A DNA stretch of 64,000 nucleotides from Bacteroidales bacterium. Lineage in GTDB: Bacteria > Bacteroidota > Bacteroidia > Bacteroidales > UBA932. Of this stretch, positions 44,401-53,241 are shown in pieces. Below the pieces are notes generated by a model. That model was not told the DNA's origin. It was given only the letters and a program-made list of their open reading frames with translations, and did not search any database. How positions within the stretch are numbered: the first letter of the stretch is position 1; each line of letters opens with the position of its first letter. Made by a program: the position numbers and the translations under genes. The stretch covers positions 55,395-119,394 of the forward strand of contig SUYU01000009.1 of NCBI GenBank assembly GCA_015060245.1, written 5' to 3'.

Positions 44401-45133
44401 GGCTCCGGAGTACAACAAACTGGAGTTTCTCAAGAAGGAGAAGGAACTGGTAGGAATGTACCTCTCGTCCCATCCGCTTGACATGTACAAGTTTGAAATG
44501 GACAACTTTGTGGCAACCTCACTCTCGGATCTCCAGCAACTTGTGGCAGATGCCGCAACAGACTCCTCTCTCCACAGAAAGGAGGTTTACATTGCAGGTC
44601 TTGTGAGCGGAATCTCAAAAAGGGTCTCCTCAAAGAGCGGACGGCCATGGATAAGTTTCTCCATTGAAGACTTTGGGTCAAGCCTTAATTTCAGCCTTTT
44701 TGGGCGTGATTACGAGAATTTCATGCAGTTCATTGAGGATGGTCAGGCTCTCTTTATAAAGTGCGCCATAATGCCAAAAACATTCACCAAACCGCAGGAA
44801 GATGGAGAGAAGGCGAATTCCGCACCTGTGGAGTGCGAATTGAAGATAAGAAAGATAACAATGTTGGCCAATACCAAGGAGGAGTTCATAAAGTCATTTA
44901 CCATAAATCTTCCTGTAACCAAGGTCAACCAGGAGTTCCGCAAGGATCTTCTTAAAACCATCAAAGCAAACAAGGGCAAGAAGGCTCTTGCTCTCAAGGC
45001 GCTCGATTTTCAGAACCAGATAGCGGTGGAGTTCTTCTCGCGCAAATACAAGATTGATGTAAATCAGGAACTTTTGGATTTTCTGGACCACCACAATCTT
45101 GAATATTCACTTGAGACGCAGATTGCATTGTAA
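41492..45133 (+). CDS. dnaE: DNA polymerase III alpha subunit
   Basis: 1213 aa from ATG 41492, chosen because HLHVHTYYSILDGAASI of the N-terminal PHP domain follows directly and the promoter lies upstream; 25 open codons before it would overlap the promoter. The catalytic palm holds GRGSAAGSVVAYCLGI and PDIDIDFDDDGR near residue 405, with the third Asp further on. FNKSHATCYAWVAYQTAYL and the helix-hairpin-helix and OB regions follow; the C-terminal region (KLEFLKKEKELVGMYLSSHP) is typical of DnaE1. This is the main replicative polymerase subunit. Normal length; no intein. Confidence 0.97.
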   Translation: MAFVHLHVHTYYSILDGAASIASHFKKAKEDNQPALAITDHGNMFGVKEFLKVAKDFPDIKPIIGCEVYVNPEGRFTKRGKEDQSAHHLILLAKNLQGYYNLVKLVSLGYTEGYYYKPKIDKELLEKYHENLICSSACLGGEIPQKIKHGDIDGARESIMWYKNLFGEDYYLEVQLHKTEIPGYAEDVYDQQVIVNKAIFELSQEYGVKVIATNDVHFTRKEDGPAHDRLICLTTNANYDDVKRLRYTQQEYLKTEEEMLALFPEHPETISNTIEIADKIEKYKIDCDHILPIFEIPAEFPDSNEYLRHLTYKGAQKNYKEITEQVRERIDFELATIKRMGFPDYFLIVQDFIAAARAMGVWVGPGRGSAAGSVVAYCLGITHIDPIKYDLLFERFLNPERISMPDIDIDFDDDGRGKVLQYVEGKYGKDHVSHVVTFGTMATKSAIKDLARIQQVPLQESDRLAKLVPDKFPPEIIKEKGENGEEIVKEKKVKVNIGNCIKLVPEMKEAFESSPIPGVKETLQYAEKLEGTVRNTGVHACAIIIGRDNLTEHIPICIAKDKETGEDMWVSQYEGSFIEDVGMLKMDFLGLRTLSILKEAVANIKKTRGIDVDVDTIPIDDKATYDLFSRGDTVAIFQFESPGMQKWLRELKPTRFEDLIAMNALYRPGPMDYIPDFVDRKQGRKKIEYDLPQMEDILKDTYGITVYQEQVMLLSQKLADFTKGQADGLRKAMGKKLIDKMMELKTLFLEGGIRNGHPEETLEKIWKDWTAFAAYAFNKSHATCYAWVAYQTAYLKANYPAEFMAANLSKNLNNIDEITKLMDECKRMGIAVLGPDVNESDRRFTVNREGNIRFGMAGIKGVGGAVVDGIVEGRKERPYENIFDFIERASAHGAVNKKTIESLAYSGGFDSFEGMRRDQFFLPNAKGEIFMEALCRYGSKLQSDTMNNGNSLFGDDDAGFKPTPPEIPVPAPEYNKLEFLKKEKELVGMYLSSHPLDMYKFEMDNFVATSLSDLQQLVADAATDSSLHRKEVYIAGLVSGISKRVSSKSGRPWISFSIEDFGSSLNFSLFGRDYENFMQFIEDGQALFIKCAIMPKTFTKPQEDGEKANSAPVECELKIRKITMLANTKEEFIKSFTINLPVTKVNQEFRKDLLKTIKANKGKKALALKALDFQNQIAVEFFSRKYKIDVNQELLDFLDHHNLEYSLETQIAL

Positions 45134-45170
45134 AACAATAGGATTACTCAAAAGACCCCTCATCAAACAG

Positions 45171-45206
45171 CAAATCCCTACTGGAGTGTTTTCCAATAGG
45201 GATTTG
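45171..45206. terminator. Shared hairpin between convergent dnaE and gpmI
   Basis: CAAATCCCTACTGGA pairs with TCCAATAGGGATTTG around a 6-nt loop. On both strands the stem is followed only by a weak T-rich run (TTGTTGTC, TTTGCTGTTTG). Placed between convergent genes it can serve both. Confidence 0.6.
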
Positions 45207-45244
45207 TTGTCATCTGGTGCCTGCTCAGGCATATTGCCCTGCAG

Positions 45245-46747
45245 TTAAACCAATGGAGTTCCTGTCATGCATGCAGGCTGCCCAATGCCCATAAGTTTGA
45301 GTATTGTTGGAGCAATGTCTGCAAGGATACCGTTGTTCACGCTCTTTATGTCATTGTCAACCACAATGAACGGAACAGGGTTCAAAGAGTGGGCTGTATT
45401 TGGAGAACCGTCGGCATTTACAGCATTGTCGGCATTGCCATGGTCTGCTGTAATAAGTACGGTGTAGCCGTTTGCCTGGGCGCAGTCAACAACCCTCTTT
45501 ACCAACTGGTCAATAGTCTTTACAGCGGTCATTATGGCATCATATACGCCTGTATGGCCAACCATGTCGCCATTCGCAAAGTTAAGGATAATCATATCCT
45601 CCTTCTGGCTGTTCAATACCTCTACAAGGGCATCTGCAACCTCAGGGGCACTCATTTCAGGTTTAAGGTCATAAGTTGCAACTTTAGGTGAGTTTATAAG
45701 TACTCTCTCCTCATTCTCAAAGGCAGCCTCACGTCCGCCTGAGAAGAAGAATGTAACGTGTGCATACTTCTCGGTTTCGGCAATTCTCAACTGTTTCTTG
45801 CCTGCTTTGGCAACTACCTCGCCAAGTGTGTCCTGAACATTCTCTTTGTCAAAAAGGATGTGTACACCCTTGAATTTGTCGTCGTACGGAGTAAGGCAAC
45901 AGTAGTACAAAGGCATGGTTTTCATACCCATATCAGGCATATCCTCCTGTGTAAGTACGCTTGTGATCTCACGTGCACGGTCATTCCTGAAGTTGAAGAA
46001 TACAATGGCATCATCAGCCTCAATGTTTGCTGTACCCTCAACCTTTACAGGTTTGATGAACTCATCAGTTACACCGGCCTCATATGAGGCTGCTACAGCG
46101 GCTGCAGGATCCTGGCACTTCTCGCCCTCTCCATTTACAAGAAGGTCGTAGGCAACTTTGACCCTGTCCCATCTCTTGTCACGGTCCATTGCGTAGAAAC
46201 GGCCAATTACAGAGGCAATCTTGCCGGTAGAGGCAGCCATGTGGGCCTGAAGTTGCTCAATGAAGCCTTTGCCGCTCTTGGGGTCGGTATCCCTGCCGTC
46301 CATAAAGCAGTGAACATAAACCTTCTCAAGGCCATACTCTTTTGCAACATCAAGGAATGCAAAGAGTTGCTCAATTGAACTGTGTACACCGCCATTTGAA
46401 AGAAGGCCCATAAAGTGAAGTGCCTTTCCGCTCTCCTTGGCATAATCGTAAACTGCCTTTACCTCTTTGTTTTCCAACAGGGTCTTGTTCTGGCAAGCCT
46501 TGTTGATTTTTACAAGATCCTGATAAACAACGCGTCCTGCGCCAATGTTGAGGTGACCCACCTCTGAATTGCCCATCTGCCCGTCTGGAAGACCAACATC
46601 TTCACCGCTTGCAGATAATTGTGAATTGGGATATTGTGCCAAAAGGGCATCAATATTTGGTTGTCCGGCTGTAAAAATTGCATTTGTCTTGTCTTGTTTT
46701 CCTATTCCCCAGCCGTCGAGAATCATTAAAAGTACCTTTTTATTCAT
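45245..46747 (-). CDS. gpmI: 2,3-bisphosphoglycerate-independent phosphoglycerate mutase
   Basis: 500 aa, standard length. Begins [18 protein letters not shown] with the first metal ligand Asp; the phospho-Ser motif is [48 protein letters not shown], and the C-terminal [10 protein letters not shown] and [11 protein letters not shown] metal-binding motifs are all present. It interconverts 3- and 2-phosphoglycerate in glycolysis, using Mn. The gene is divergent from rnr, with a TAACTTTG box at 46839-46832 and a roughly 80-nt leader containing a hairpin (46788-46813). Confidence 0.96.
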   Translation of the reverse strand: MNKKVLLMILDGWGIGKQDKTNAIFTAGQPNIDALLAQYPNSQLSASGEDVGLPDGQMGNSEVGHLNIGAGRVVYQDLVKINKACQNKTLLENKEVKAVYDYAKESGKALHFMGLLSNGGVHSSIEQLFAFLDVAKEYGLEKVYVHCFMDGRDTDPKSGKGFIEQLQAHMAASTGKIASVIGRFYAMDRDKRWDRVKVAYDLLVNGEGEKCQDPAAAVAASYEAGVTDEFIKPVKVEGTANIEADDAIVFFNFRNDRAREITSVLTQEDMPDMGMKTMPLYYCCLTPYDDKFKGVHILFDKENVQDTLGEVVAKAGKKQLRIAETEKYAHVTFFFSGGREAAFENEERVLINSPKVATYDLKPEMSAPEVADALVEVLNSQKEDMIILNFANGDMVGHTGVYDAIMTAVKTIDQLVKRVVDCAQANGYTVLITADHGNADNAVNADGSPNTAHSLNPVPFIVVDNDIKSVNNGILADIAPTILKLMGIGQPACMTGTPLV

Positions 46748-46831
46748 ATTTAATTGCTATTTTTGTTATCGTTTTATAATATTCTTCCCGACAGGTCTCC
46801 ACCTGATTGGGGTTGAACAATTTTCGAGCCG

Positions 46832-46839
46832 CAAAGTTA
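46832..46839 (-). promoter_or_regulatory. -7 box (TAACTTTG) for gpmI
   Basis: TTAACTTTGCGGC on the minus strand, the same 13 bases as before tyrS. It lies just inside the region before the rnr start (46846), so the two divergent promoters are very close. Leader of about 80 nt. Confidence 0.55.
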
Positions 46840-46845
46840 ACTATT

Positions 46846-49146
46846 ATGAGCAAAAAAGGAAATAGAAAAAGAGTGTCGCAAGCCAGGGGCAGCAGAAAAA
46901 AGAGTGGTGCGGATGGAGCAAGGGGCTCCAGGGCTGCAAAGTCACGCAAGGGTGCCGTTCCAAGAAAGAAGATTCTTGAAGAGGTAACGGGTACAGTAAT
47001 CATGGGTCGTGAAGGCTATGGATTCATCGATGTGCCTGAAAGGGAGGAAGATGTATTTGTTCCTGCACGCAGGCTCAGGGGCGCCTTGCATGGAGACACC
47101 GTGCGTGTGGCTGTAACAAAATTGAAGGACGACAACCACCGTATGGAGGGAGAGGTGCTTGAGGTGCTTGAGCGTTCAAAGAGACCGTATATAGGTGTTC
47201 TGCAGATTATTGGGGCACAGGCTTGGGTAATCATAGAGAACAAGTTCATGCCTTATGATATTGGTGTGCCTATGGGTCAGGTCAAGAGCGAGTGGCAGGG
47301 CATGAAGGTGGCGGTTGTTGTTGAGTTGTGGCGCGACGGCATGGATGCTCCATTGGGCAGAATAGTTGATGTGCTTGGTGAGCCGGGTGAGAATGATACC
47401 GAGATGCATGCCATCCTTGCCGAGTATGGTTTGCCATACAGGTTCGAAGAGAGTGTAGAGGCTGCAGCAGCGGCAATTCCGGTAAAGATCTCCAAGAAGG
47501 AGATTGATTCAAGACGAGACTTCCGCAAGGTCTGTACATTCACCATAGACCCTGCCGATGCAAAGGATTTTGACGATGCCGTCTCATTCAGGGTGCTAGA
47601 CAACGGCAACTTTGAGGTGGGAGTGCATATTGCCGATGTTACCCACTATGTGAAGCCCGGTGACATTATAGACAAGGAGGCCATAGAGAGGGCTACATCG
47701 GTATATCTTGTTGACCGTACGGTGCCGATGCTGCCGGAGGCACTTTCAAACAATCTCTGCTCATTGAGGCCCAATGAGGAGAAACTTACATTTTCGGCGG
47801 TCTTTGAGATGAACGCCAAGGCAAAGGTCATAAGCAGTTGGTTTGGCCGGACAATCATAAAATCTGACCGCAGATATGCGTACGAGGAGGCCCAACTCAT
47901 CCTTGAAGAGGCAGGGCTGGCTCCTGAAAGCGGCATGGATCCTGCCAAAATACCAAACAACAAACCGGCGCGCAAGCCACGTGGGGCAGCAAGTGAGAAG
48001 GAGGTGGCACAGGCGGTTGTGGAGTTGCACAAATTGGCATCAATCATGCGCAAGCAGCGCTTTGATAGCGGTTCTATAAGTTTTGAGAGGCCGGAGATGA
48101 AGGTTATCGTAGATGAGAAGGGACGCCCTGTAGATGTGCAGCAGCGCATTACCCGTGAGGCCAACTGGCTCATTGAAGAGTTCATGCTTCTTGCCAACAA
48201 GGAGGTTGCAAAATATGTGACCAAAGGCATGAGACTGAAAGAGCCTACATTTGTATACCGTATACATGACGAACCGGATTATGAGAAGATACAGAACCTC
48301 AGGGATTTTGTAAAGCATTTCGGCTACACGATGGGCACTGCGGAGAATGGCCGTGAGGTGGCAAGGGAACTCAATGCTCTTCTCGACAAGGTAAAGGAGA
48401 AACCCGAGTGCGGGGCAATTGAAATTGTGGCATTGCGCTCAATGGCCAGGGCAAAATACTCTACCGACAATGTGGGCCACTATGGCCTGGGATTCCAGTA
48501 TTATACCCATTTCACATCGCCGATCCGACGTTACCCCGACATGATGGTGCACAGGCTTCTCGCCCACTATCTCGACAAGGGCAAGAGTGAAGACAAAAAG
48601 CGTTATGAGGAACTGTGCAAGCACTCTTCGGCAAGGGAACAACTGGCTACTGATGCCGAGCGTGCAAGCATAAAATACAAACTTTCGGAATTTATGCAGG
48701 ATAAGTTGGGCAATGAGTATGATGGAACAGTTTCGGGAGTTACCGAATGGGGACTGTATGTGGAGATTGAACCTACGAAGGTTGAGGGAATGGTCTCCCT
48801 CCGTGATATAAAGGAGGATTATTTTCTCTTTGACGAGAAGAACTATTGCGTCTATGGAAAGGCTACAAAGGCAAAGTTTACACTTGGAGATAAGGTCAGA
48901 ATCAAGGTCCTTAAGGTTAATCTGGAGCAAAAACTCATAGATTATGAACTCATTTGGGACCCAAGTTATAGTGGAGCAGGCAAAACAAACCGCAAAAGCG
49001 GCACCCCAAAGCAGGAGAAAGCCATAAGCGGCAAGAGTTCCACAGCAAAAAAGAGTGGTGCTGCAAAGAGCAAAAGTGCGGCAGGAAAGAGTGTAAAGAG
49101 TAAAGAGAAGAAGAGTGTCGCCAAAAGGAAAAATGGAAAAGAATGA
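46846..49146 (+). CDS. rnr: Ribonuclease R
   Basis: 766 aa from ATG 46846 (MSKKGNRKRVSQARGSRKKS); a TTG 13 codons earlier is less likely. The N-terminal 45 residues are basic, then a cold-shock-like domain (GTVIMGREGYGFIDVPERE), the RNB catalytic domain with DPADAKDFDDAVSF near residue 235 and the ADVTHYVKPGDIID and HFTSPIRRYPDMMVHRLLA motifs, an S1 domain (GTVSGVTEWGLYVEIEPTK), and a very Lys/Ser-rich tail of about 60 residues. RNase R is a processive 3'-5' exoribonuclease for structured RNA. The basic tail fits RNA or ribosome binding. The M28 peptidase gene follows 37 bp on, probably cotranscribed. Confidence 0.94.
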   Translation: MSKKGNRKRVSQARGSRKKSGADGARGSRAAKSRKGAVPRKKILEEVTGTVIMGREGYGFIDVPEREEDVFVPARRLRGALHGDTVRVAVTKLKDDNHRMEGEVLEVLERSKRPYIGVLQIIGAQAWVIIENKFMPYDIGVPMGQVKSEWQGMKVAVVVELWRDGMDAPLGRIVDVLGEPGENDTEMHAILAEYGLPYRFEESVEAAAAAIPVKISKKEIDSRRDFRKVCTFTIDPADAKDFDDAVSFRVLDNGNFEVGVHIADVTHYVKPGDIIDKEAIERATSVYLVDRTVPMLPEALSNNLCSLRPNEEKLTFSAVFEMNAKAKVISSWFGRTIIKSDRRYAYEEAQLILEEAGLAPESGMDPAKIPNNKPARKPRGAASEKEVAQAVVELHKLASIMRKQRFDSGSISFERPEMKVIVDEKGRPVDVQQRITREANWLIEEFMLLANKEVAKYVTKGMRLKEPTFVYRIHDEPDYEKIQNLRDFVKHFGYTMGTAENGREVARELNALLDKVKEKPECGAIEIVALRSMARAKYSTDNVGHYGLGFQYYTHFTSPIRRYPDMMVHRLLAHYLDKGKSEDKKRYEELCKHSSAREQLATDAERASIKYKLSEFMQDKLGNEYDGTVSGVTEWGLYVEIEPTKVEGMVSLRDIKEDYFLFDEKNYCVYGKATKAKFTLGDKVRIKVLKVNLEQKLIDYELIWDPSYSGAGKTNRKSGTPKQEKAISGKSSTAKKSGAAKSKSAAGKSVKSKEKKSVAKRKNGKE

Positions 49147-49183
49147 TTGATAAAAGAATAAAAGATTAAAAAGGAGTTGTGCT

Positions 49184-50275
49184 ATGAAAGGTAATTTGTT
49201 TGCAGTTGCAAAGAAAGGAGGCAGATTCATATTTGCTGCAGCAGTTTTGCTTGTATGCAGTTTCCAACTTGGTGCTGCAGACAACAGGAGAGGCGAAAGC
49301 GCAAAAGAGGGCATTGCAGCCTCATATGCAGAGGAAGGTCATGACCGGGTGAATGATGCTTCGCAATTTTTTGATCTCTATTCAACAGATTATGCAAAGA
49401 GGGTTGTAGATTACCTTACACAAAGAAAACTCAAGGGGCGTGAGGCCGGAACCAAAGAGGCCGTAAAGGCAATGAAGTTCATTGTAAAGGAGTTCAGGAA
49501 GGCCGGATACGGGCCTTTGTTGCAGCCATTCAGCAGGGAGGAACTGGAGGCAGCCATAGGCAAACCAAAAGAGGGCAAGGCTGCTTATCCGCTACAGCAG
49601 TGCAATGTGGTTGCAAAACTTGAGGGCCGTAACAAAGATAAATTTATTGTAGTAGGTGCCCATTATGACCATTTGGGATATATTGAGGGGGTTGGAATAC
49701 ATCCTGGTGCTGACGACAACGCTTCGGGCATAGTGGCTCTTCTCTCTCTGGCAAAGATGATGAAGACGGCAGATATTGTTCCGCAATATACCATTCTCTT
49801 CTGTGCCTGGGATGGCGAGGAGAAGGGCTTGTTGGGCTCAAAATTCTTTGTGAATACCTGGCCTTCAGAAACGGTTGTGCCGGGCTGTGAGGCCTCTTTG
49901 AAGGAGTCGGTTGTACACTACATGAACTTTGATATGGTGGGCCGTACAATAACCCCCGAAAATCCGGGTGTCATGTTTGCCTGGAACAACAATTACCCAT
50001 ATCTGCTCAAAATATGCCAGGCAGCCCAAAAGGGAATCGATCTGCCGTTTCAGGTCCTTTTGGATGAGCGTAGGGGCGACGGCCGCGGCGGCTCAGACTA
50101 TGCCCCATTCTCGGCCCAGGACATACCTTTCATCGCCTGGATGGAGGATTTCATGCACGTAGATTACCACAAACCTACAGATACTCCCGACAAACTCCAT
50201 TGGGAAAAACTCCGCAAGACCACCCAACTGGCCTTTGCAATCCTCTATGATTTGTCAACCGGCGGGTGTGAATGA
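49184..50275 (+). CDS. Secreted M28-family metallo-aminopeptidase
   Basis: 363 aa with a signal peptide (about residues 14-28) and a good Shine-Dalgarno (AAGGAG) 9 bp upstream, unusual among genes here. The di-zinc M28 site is complete: GAHYDHLG near 158, PGADDNASG near 172, the catalytic Glu pair in CAWDGEEKGLLGS, Asp in NFDMVG and the final His in VDYHKPTDTPDK. It likely trims peptides in the periplasm, together with the S37 peptidase at 1.2-2.6 kb. It follows rnr in the same direction and a strong terminator closes the unit at 50296-50342. Confidence 0.9.
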   Translation: MKGNLFAVAKKGGRFIFAAAVLLVCSFQLGAADNRRGESAKEGIAASYAEEGHDRVNDASQFFDLYSTDYAKRVVDYLTQRKLKGREAGTKEAVKAMKFIVKEFRKAGYGPLLQPFSREELEAAIGKPKEGKAAYPLQQCNVVAKLEGRNKDKFIVVGAHYDHLGYIEGVGIHPGADDNASGIVALLSLAKMMKTADIVPQYTILFCAWDGEEKGLLGSKFFVNTWPSETVVPGCEASLKESVVHYMNFDMVGRTITPENPGVMFAWNNNYPYLLKICQAAQKGIDLPFQVLLDERRGDGRGGSDYAPFSAQDIPFIAWMEDFMHVDYHKPTDTPDKLHWEKLRKTTQLAFAILYDLSTGGCE

Positions 50276-50295
50276 TATTTTGCTGTAGAAAATAA

Positions 50296-50342
50296 GCATA
50301 GGGGGAAAACTGAATGGTTGCCCCCCCCTATGCCCGTTTTTC
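50296..50342 (+). terminator. Intrinsic terminator after the M28 peptidase gene
   Basis: GCATAGGGGG pairs with CCCCCTATGC around an 18-nt loop, then CCGTTTTTC. Strong plus-strand terminator 20 bp after the stop. The YcaO gene ends at 50341 on the other strand, so the T-run overlaps its stop. Confidence 0.8.
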
Positions 50343-52092
50343 AGTTATAAAATTGAGTTTGAATTCCTTGAATTTTTGATTCAAATTCAATAATGGACTT
50401 GTAATGACATAATTCTCTATGACTGCAATTCTGGCAATTAAAACAATCTGGAATTGGAAAATTCTGCAAAATACGACTCTCGTCTGATATGTCATTCAAA
50501 ACCTCCTCTGCAATTTTTGTCGAATACAATGTGCTGAGAACGTTTCTGATATTTATATCATTGTATTTTTTGTGTTTGAGAGAAAAGAAGTCTCTTACAC
50601 AATAATAGTATGCATTTTGTTTTTGCCCAATTGCCAGTTTTGAATCAAGGAAATCAGATAGAAACTTATGTGCATCAGAATAGTTGCCTACATAATAGGA
50701 GAGCATGGAAAGCAGTAAATCTTTGTTTATGTTATTGTAAGGACTCAGTGAATAATTAAAAAGGCGAATTTTATTGTTGTTATGATAGCGGTATTTATTG
50801 ATTACACTCTTTGCTTCATCTTTTGTTATTCTTTTAAGTCTATATTCGTCGGCAATCTTATAATGGTTATAATTATCCAACAGTAAATCTTTTATTCCTG
50901 ACAATTTTTCATTTACATCAGACAGCCTTGGTATGAAGATTTGAAAAACTGGGAAACCCATAAAAGAGTTGTCCCTTATGAACAGATTGTAATTATGCAT
51001 TCGTAGCCATTCAATTGTATTTGTCAGATTGGACTCTATACTATTGCCAGTATGGGGTTTTAAGTATTTATCATGAGAATTAGCGTCTTCAATGAAAATA
51101 GAGTTAGGGTAGTGGCCTCTTCCGTTAAGGACGTTTTTTTCATACTCCTGTTTTATTTCCCAGTTCTCGGAAACAGAGATGTTGAGAAAAGCGGAATTGT
51201 CAATGTTATTTCCTTGAAATATCTCAGTAAAGCACCTTTGGAGTGCTATTTCATCAGAAGAGTCTGCACCCAATCTAAAAGTATACTTTCCTGAAGAATC
51301 ATCTATAATCAATAATCCAATAACAGGAAGCCCTCTCCCTAAAGAGCAATCTTTGATTGAAAATCTCCAACCTGTCTGTCTTTCAAGAGATTCTATCCTA
51401 TTGCCAATCTCTGTGTCTGAAAAATGTTCCAACTTTAAGGTTGGCAATACAGGTTGTTCAATGTAGATTCTTTGAAGAACAAATCTCTCAAAAATTTCAT
51501 TGATTCCTTGAAGGATGGCCTCTTCTTTTGTATTGCCTGCGCATAATCCAGTTGAACCGGATGCCAACCTGATCATGTCATAAGGAAGTAACACCTCTTT
51601 CCCCTCAAAATAATCAAGGAATGGCAGGAAAGGCATATCATATAACTTATCTGGATGAAGGTCTTTATAAAAAATGGAATTCGGCAACAATTCATTCCCC
51701 CATTTGCATAGTTCTGCGGATGAAATTGTTCTATACTGTTCGTCGGGAAAATATCTGAAATCAAGGTGCTTGTATGGAAGTATCTTTAAATCTGAATTGT
51801 TTGCCCTGAAGAGGCGCGAAGAATATTTTGTGGCAAATATCAGGGCTTTATTACAGAGACGTTCCATCAACTCCCCATAGGCACTTGCAATGGCATATTC
51901 TTCAGTCATGCCTTTTCCATTGGTACCGATGTTCAGATTATGATCTGATAGTTTTACAGTAACCCTTGCAGAGTGCGACATACCTGCTTTGCCAAATGTT
52001 ATGCAGTCGGTAACTATACCATGTTGTTCCAAAATATTACGGATTCTTTGGATTGTATTTTTGGGAGTATCGGCCTTATAATTCTGTATCAT
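50341..52092 (-). CDS. YcaO-domain enzyme (peptide backbone modification) with C-terminal Cys cluster
   Basis: 583 aa. ATP-binding YcaO motifs are clear: AYGELMER with SxxxE..ER at about 70-78, GINEIFERF at about 197-204, and IALQRCFTEI at about 282-291. YcaO enzymes activate peptide amides with ATP to make azolines or thioamides, usually with a partner protein. No E1-like or F-type partner is adjacent; instead a radical SAM enzyme precedes it, overlapping by 17 bp. After the YcaO core come about 180 residues with tetratrico-like helices and then CFNCQNCSHRELC near 550-562, a four-Cys cluster that could bind zinc or an Fe-S cluster. With the 44-aa precursor at 53242-53376 it forms a RiPP-like locus. 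Substrate chemistry is unknown. Confidence 0.85.
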   Translation of the reverse strand: MIQNYKADTPKNTIQRIRNILEQHGIVTDCITFGKAGMSHSARVTVKLSDHNLNIGTNGKGMTEEYAIASAYGELMERLCNKALIFATKYSSRLFRANNSDLKILPYKHLDFRYFPDEQYRTISSAELCKWGNELLPNSIFYKDLHPDKLYDMPFLPFLDYFEGKEVLLPYDMIRLASGSTGLCAGNTKEEAILQGINEIFERFVLQRIYIEQPVLPTLKLEHFSDTEIGNRIESLERQTGWRFSIKDCSLGRGLPVIGLLIIDDSSGKYTFRLGADSSDEIALQRCFTEIFQGNNIDNSAFLNISVSENWEIKQEYEKNVLNGRGHYPNSIFIEDANSHDKYLKPHTGNSIESNLTNTIEWLRMHNYNLFIRDNSFMGFPVFQIFIPRLSDVNEKLSGIKDLLLDNYNHYKIADEYRLKRITKDEAKSVINKYRYHNNNKIRLFNYSLSPYNNINKDLLLSMLSYYVGNYSDAHKFLSDFLDSKLAIGQKQNAYYYCVRDFFSLKHKKYNDINIRNVLSTLYSTKIAEEVLNDISDESRILQNFPIPDCFNCQNCSHRELCHYKSIIEFESKIQGIQTQFYN

Positions 52093-53179
52093 GTGTCAAT
52101 TCATAGCATTTTAGAGCACCCTGCAGCATCTGAATCTCTTCTATGGTAAGATTATCCTTGTTGCTCATGAGGTATTCGATTAAAAATGCACTTACGACTT
52201 TTGCCTCTGCAAGAAACATCTTACAGCAACTCTTGTCTCGCCTTTGCACTGAACCTCTTTGATTATAGTTGAATCCATAGCAAGTACGACATAATTTCTT
52301 AATGACGCATCTGTTGCACTCCGGATCTTCCAATGATTTTCTGTTTGAAAAATCTATTTCTTGTAGATCACTCCAAATCTCTTTTCCATGAACGAGAGGT
52401 ACAAACATATGACAAGGATATGGCCTTCCATCAATATCGTATGCTGTCATGGTTGTTCCACAGCCGCAATTCTTTAGAGGCTCATCAACTAACAGTTCGC
52501 CATACAGCCTCCAAAATATAGGCGCCGGCTTTTTATCTCTATTGCCCAGATAGTAGTTGGCAAGTTTCTCAAGTTCCCGGGCATAAATAATTTCATCACC
52601 TGATTGCCAATGATTACCAACCTCCAATGCGCAAGAGACATTATATCCTTTTTCCAACAAGTCTATGGTTTCCTGGGCAAAGTTGTTCAAAGAAAAACTG
52701 GAAATTGTCATTTTCAAATACAAGTCGGGCCAATTTTCAACAACAAAATCAATCGGAAGCAAATCTTTGTTGCATCCTCTGTTCTTCAGATGTGTAACTG
52801 TAGAGCCATCGACAGACATTATAAGTTCAATAACGTCTTTATGCTCCTTAAACCATAATTTTTTCTCATCAGTGAGCAAGGTGCCGTTTGTGGTTACAGA
52901 AAAATAGTATTCTGTACCTGAAAAGTGTTCAGTTGTATATTCCACCAAATCTTTGATGAGATCAAATTTCAATAATGGTTCTCCACCAAACAAGTCAAAT
53001 TTGACATAGTCGGTATCTGCATCCTCTGAAACTTTTTGAATCTCTTTGTTAACAATATCTACAGCAGTATCCAATGACATGCTTTTGGAACTTTTGTGTT
53101 TTTCAAAGCAATATACACAATTTAAATTGCAGGAATGAGTAAGTATTAAAGCAACAATTTTCCCTTTTCTCTTTTTCAT
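52076..53179 (-). CDS. SPASM-type radical SAM peptide maturase
   Basis: 367 aa. The radical SAM motif CNLNCVYC (Cys17, 21, 24) binds the 4Fe-4S cluster; FGGEPLLKFDLI and SVTTNGTLLTDE are the usual motifs for SAM binding. The C-terminal third has a SPASM-like Cys-rich region (NCGCGTTMTAYDIDGRPYPC, CNRCVIKKLCRTCYGF, DKSCCKMF), which binds auxiliary clusters in peptide-modifying enzymes such as sactisynthases. It lies between the precursor gene (63 bp, with an intervening hairpin) and the YcaO gene (17-bp overlap). Predicted to install a thioether or another C-X bond on the Cys-rich precursor. Exact reaction not deducible. Confidence 0.87.
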   Translation of the reverse strand: MKKRKGKIVALILTHSCNLNCVYCFEKHKSSKSMSLDTAVDIVNKEIQKVSEDADTDYVKFDLFGGEPLLKFDLIKDLVEYTTEHFSGTEYYFSVTTNGTLLTDEKKLWFKEHKDVIELIMSVDGSTVTHLKNRGCNKDLLPIDFVVENWPDLYLKMTISSFSLNNFAQETIDLLEKGYNVSCALEVGNHWQSGDEIIYARELEKLANYYLGNRDKKPAPIFWRLYGELLVDEPLKNCGCGTTMTAYDIDGRPYPCHMFVPLVHGKEIWSDLQEIDFSNRKSLEDPECNRCVIKKLCRTCYGFNYNQRGSVQRRDKSCCKMFLAEAKVVSAFLIEYLMSNKDNLTIEEIQMLQGALKCYELTHDTEL

Positions 53180-53196
53180 TATTACTATTTCCGTTT

Positions 53197-53239
53197 AATT
53201 AAGAGGGTGGCAAGACAAATTACCTGTCACCCCTCTTGT
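53197..53239 (-). terminator. Hairpin between precursor peptide and radical SAM gene
   Basis: A 12-bp imperfect stem (AAGAGGGGTGACA with TGCCACCCTCTT) around a loop of about 12 nt, just after the precursor stop and before the radical SAM start. The following TTAATTAAA is a weak T-run, so it may be a partial terminator or RNA stabiliser that makes precursor mRNA more abundant than enzyme mRNA, as in many RiPP operons. Confidence 0.55.
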
Positions 53240-53241
53240 AA

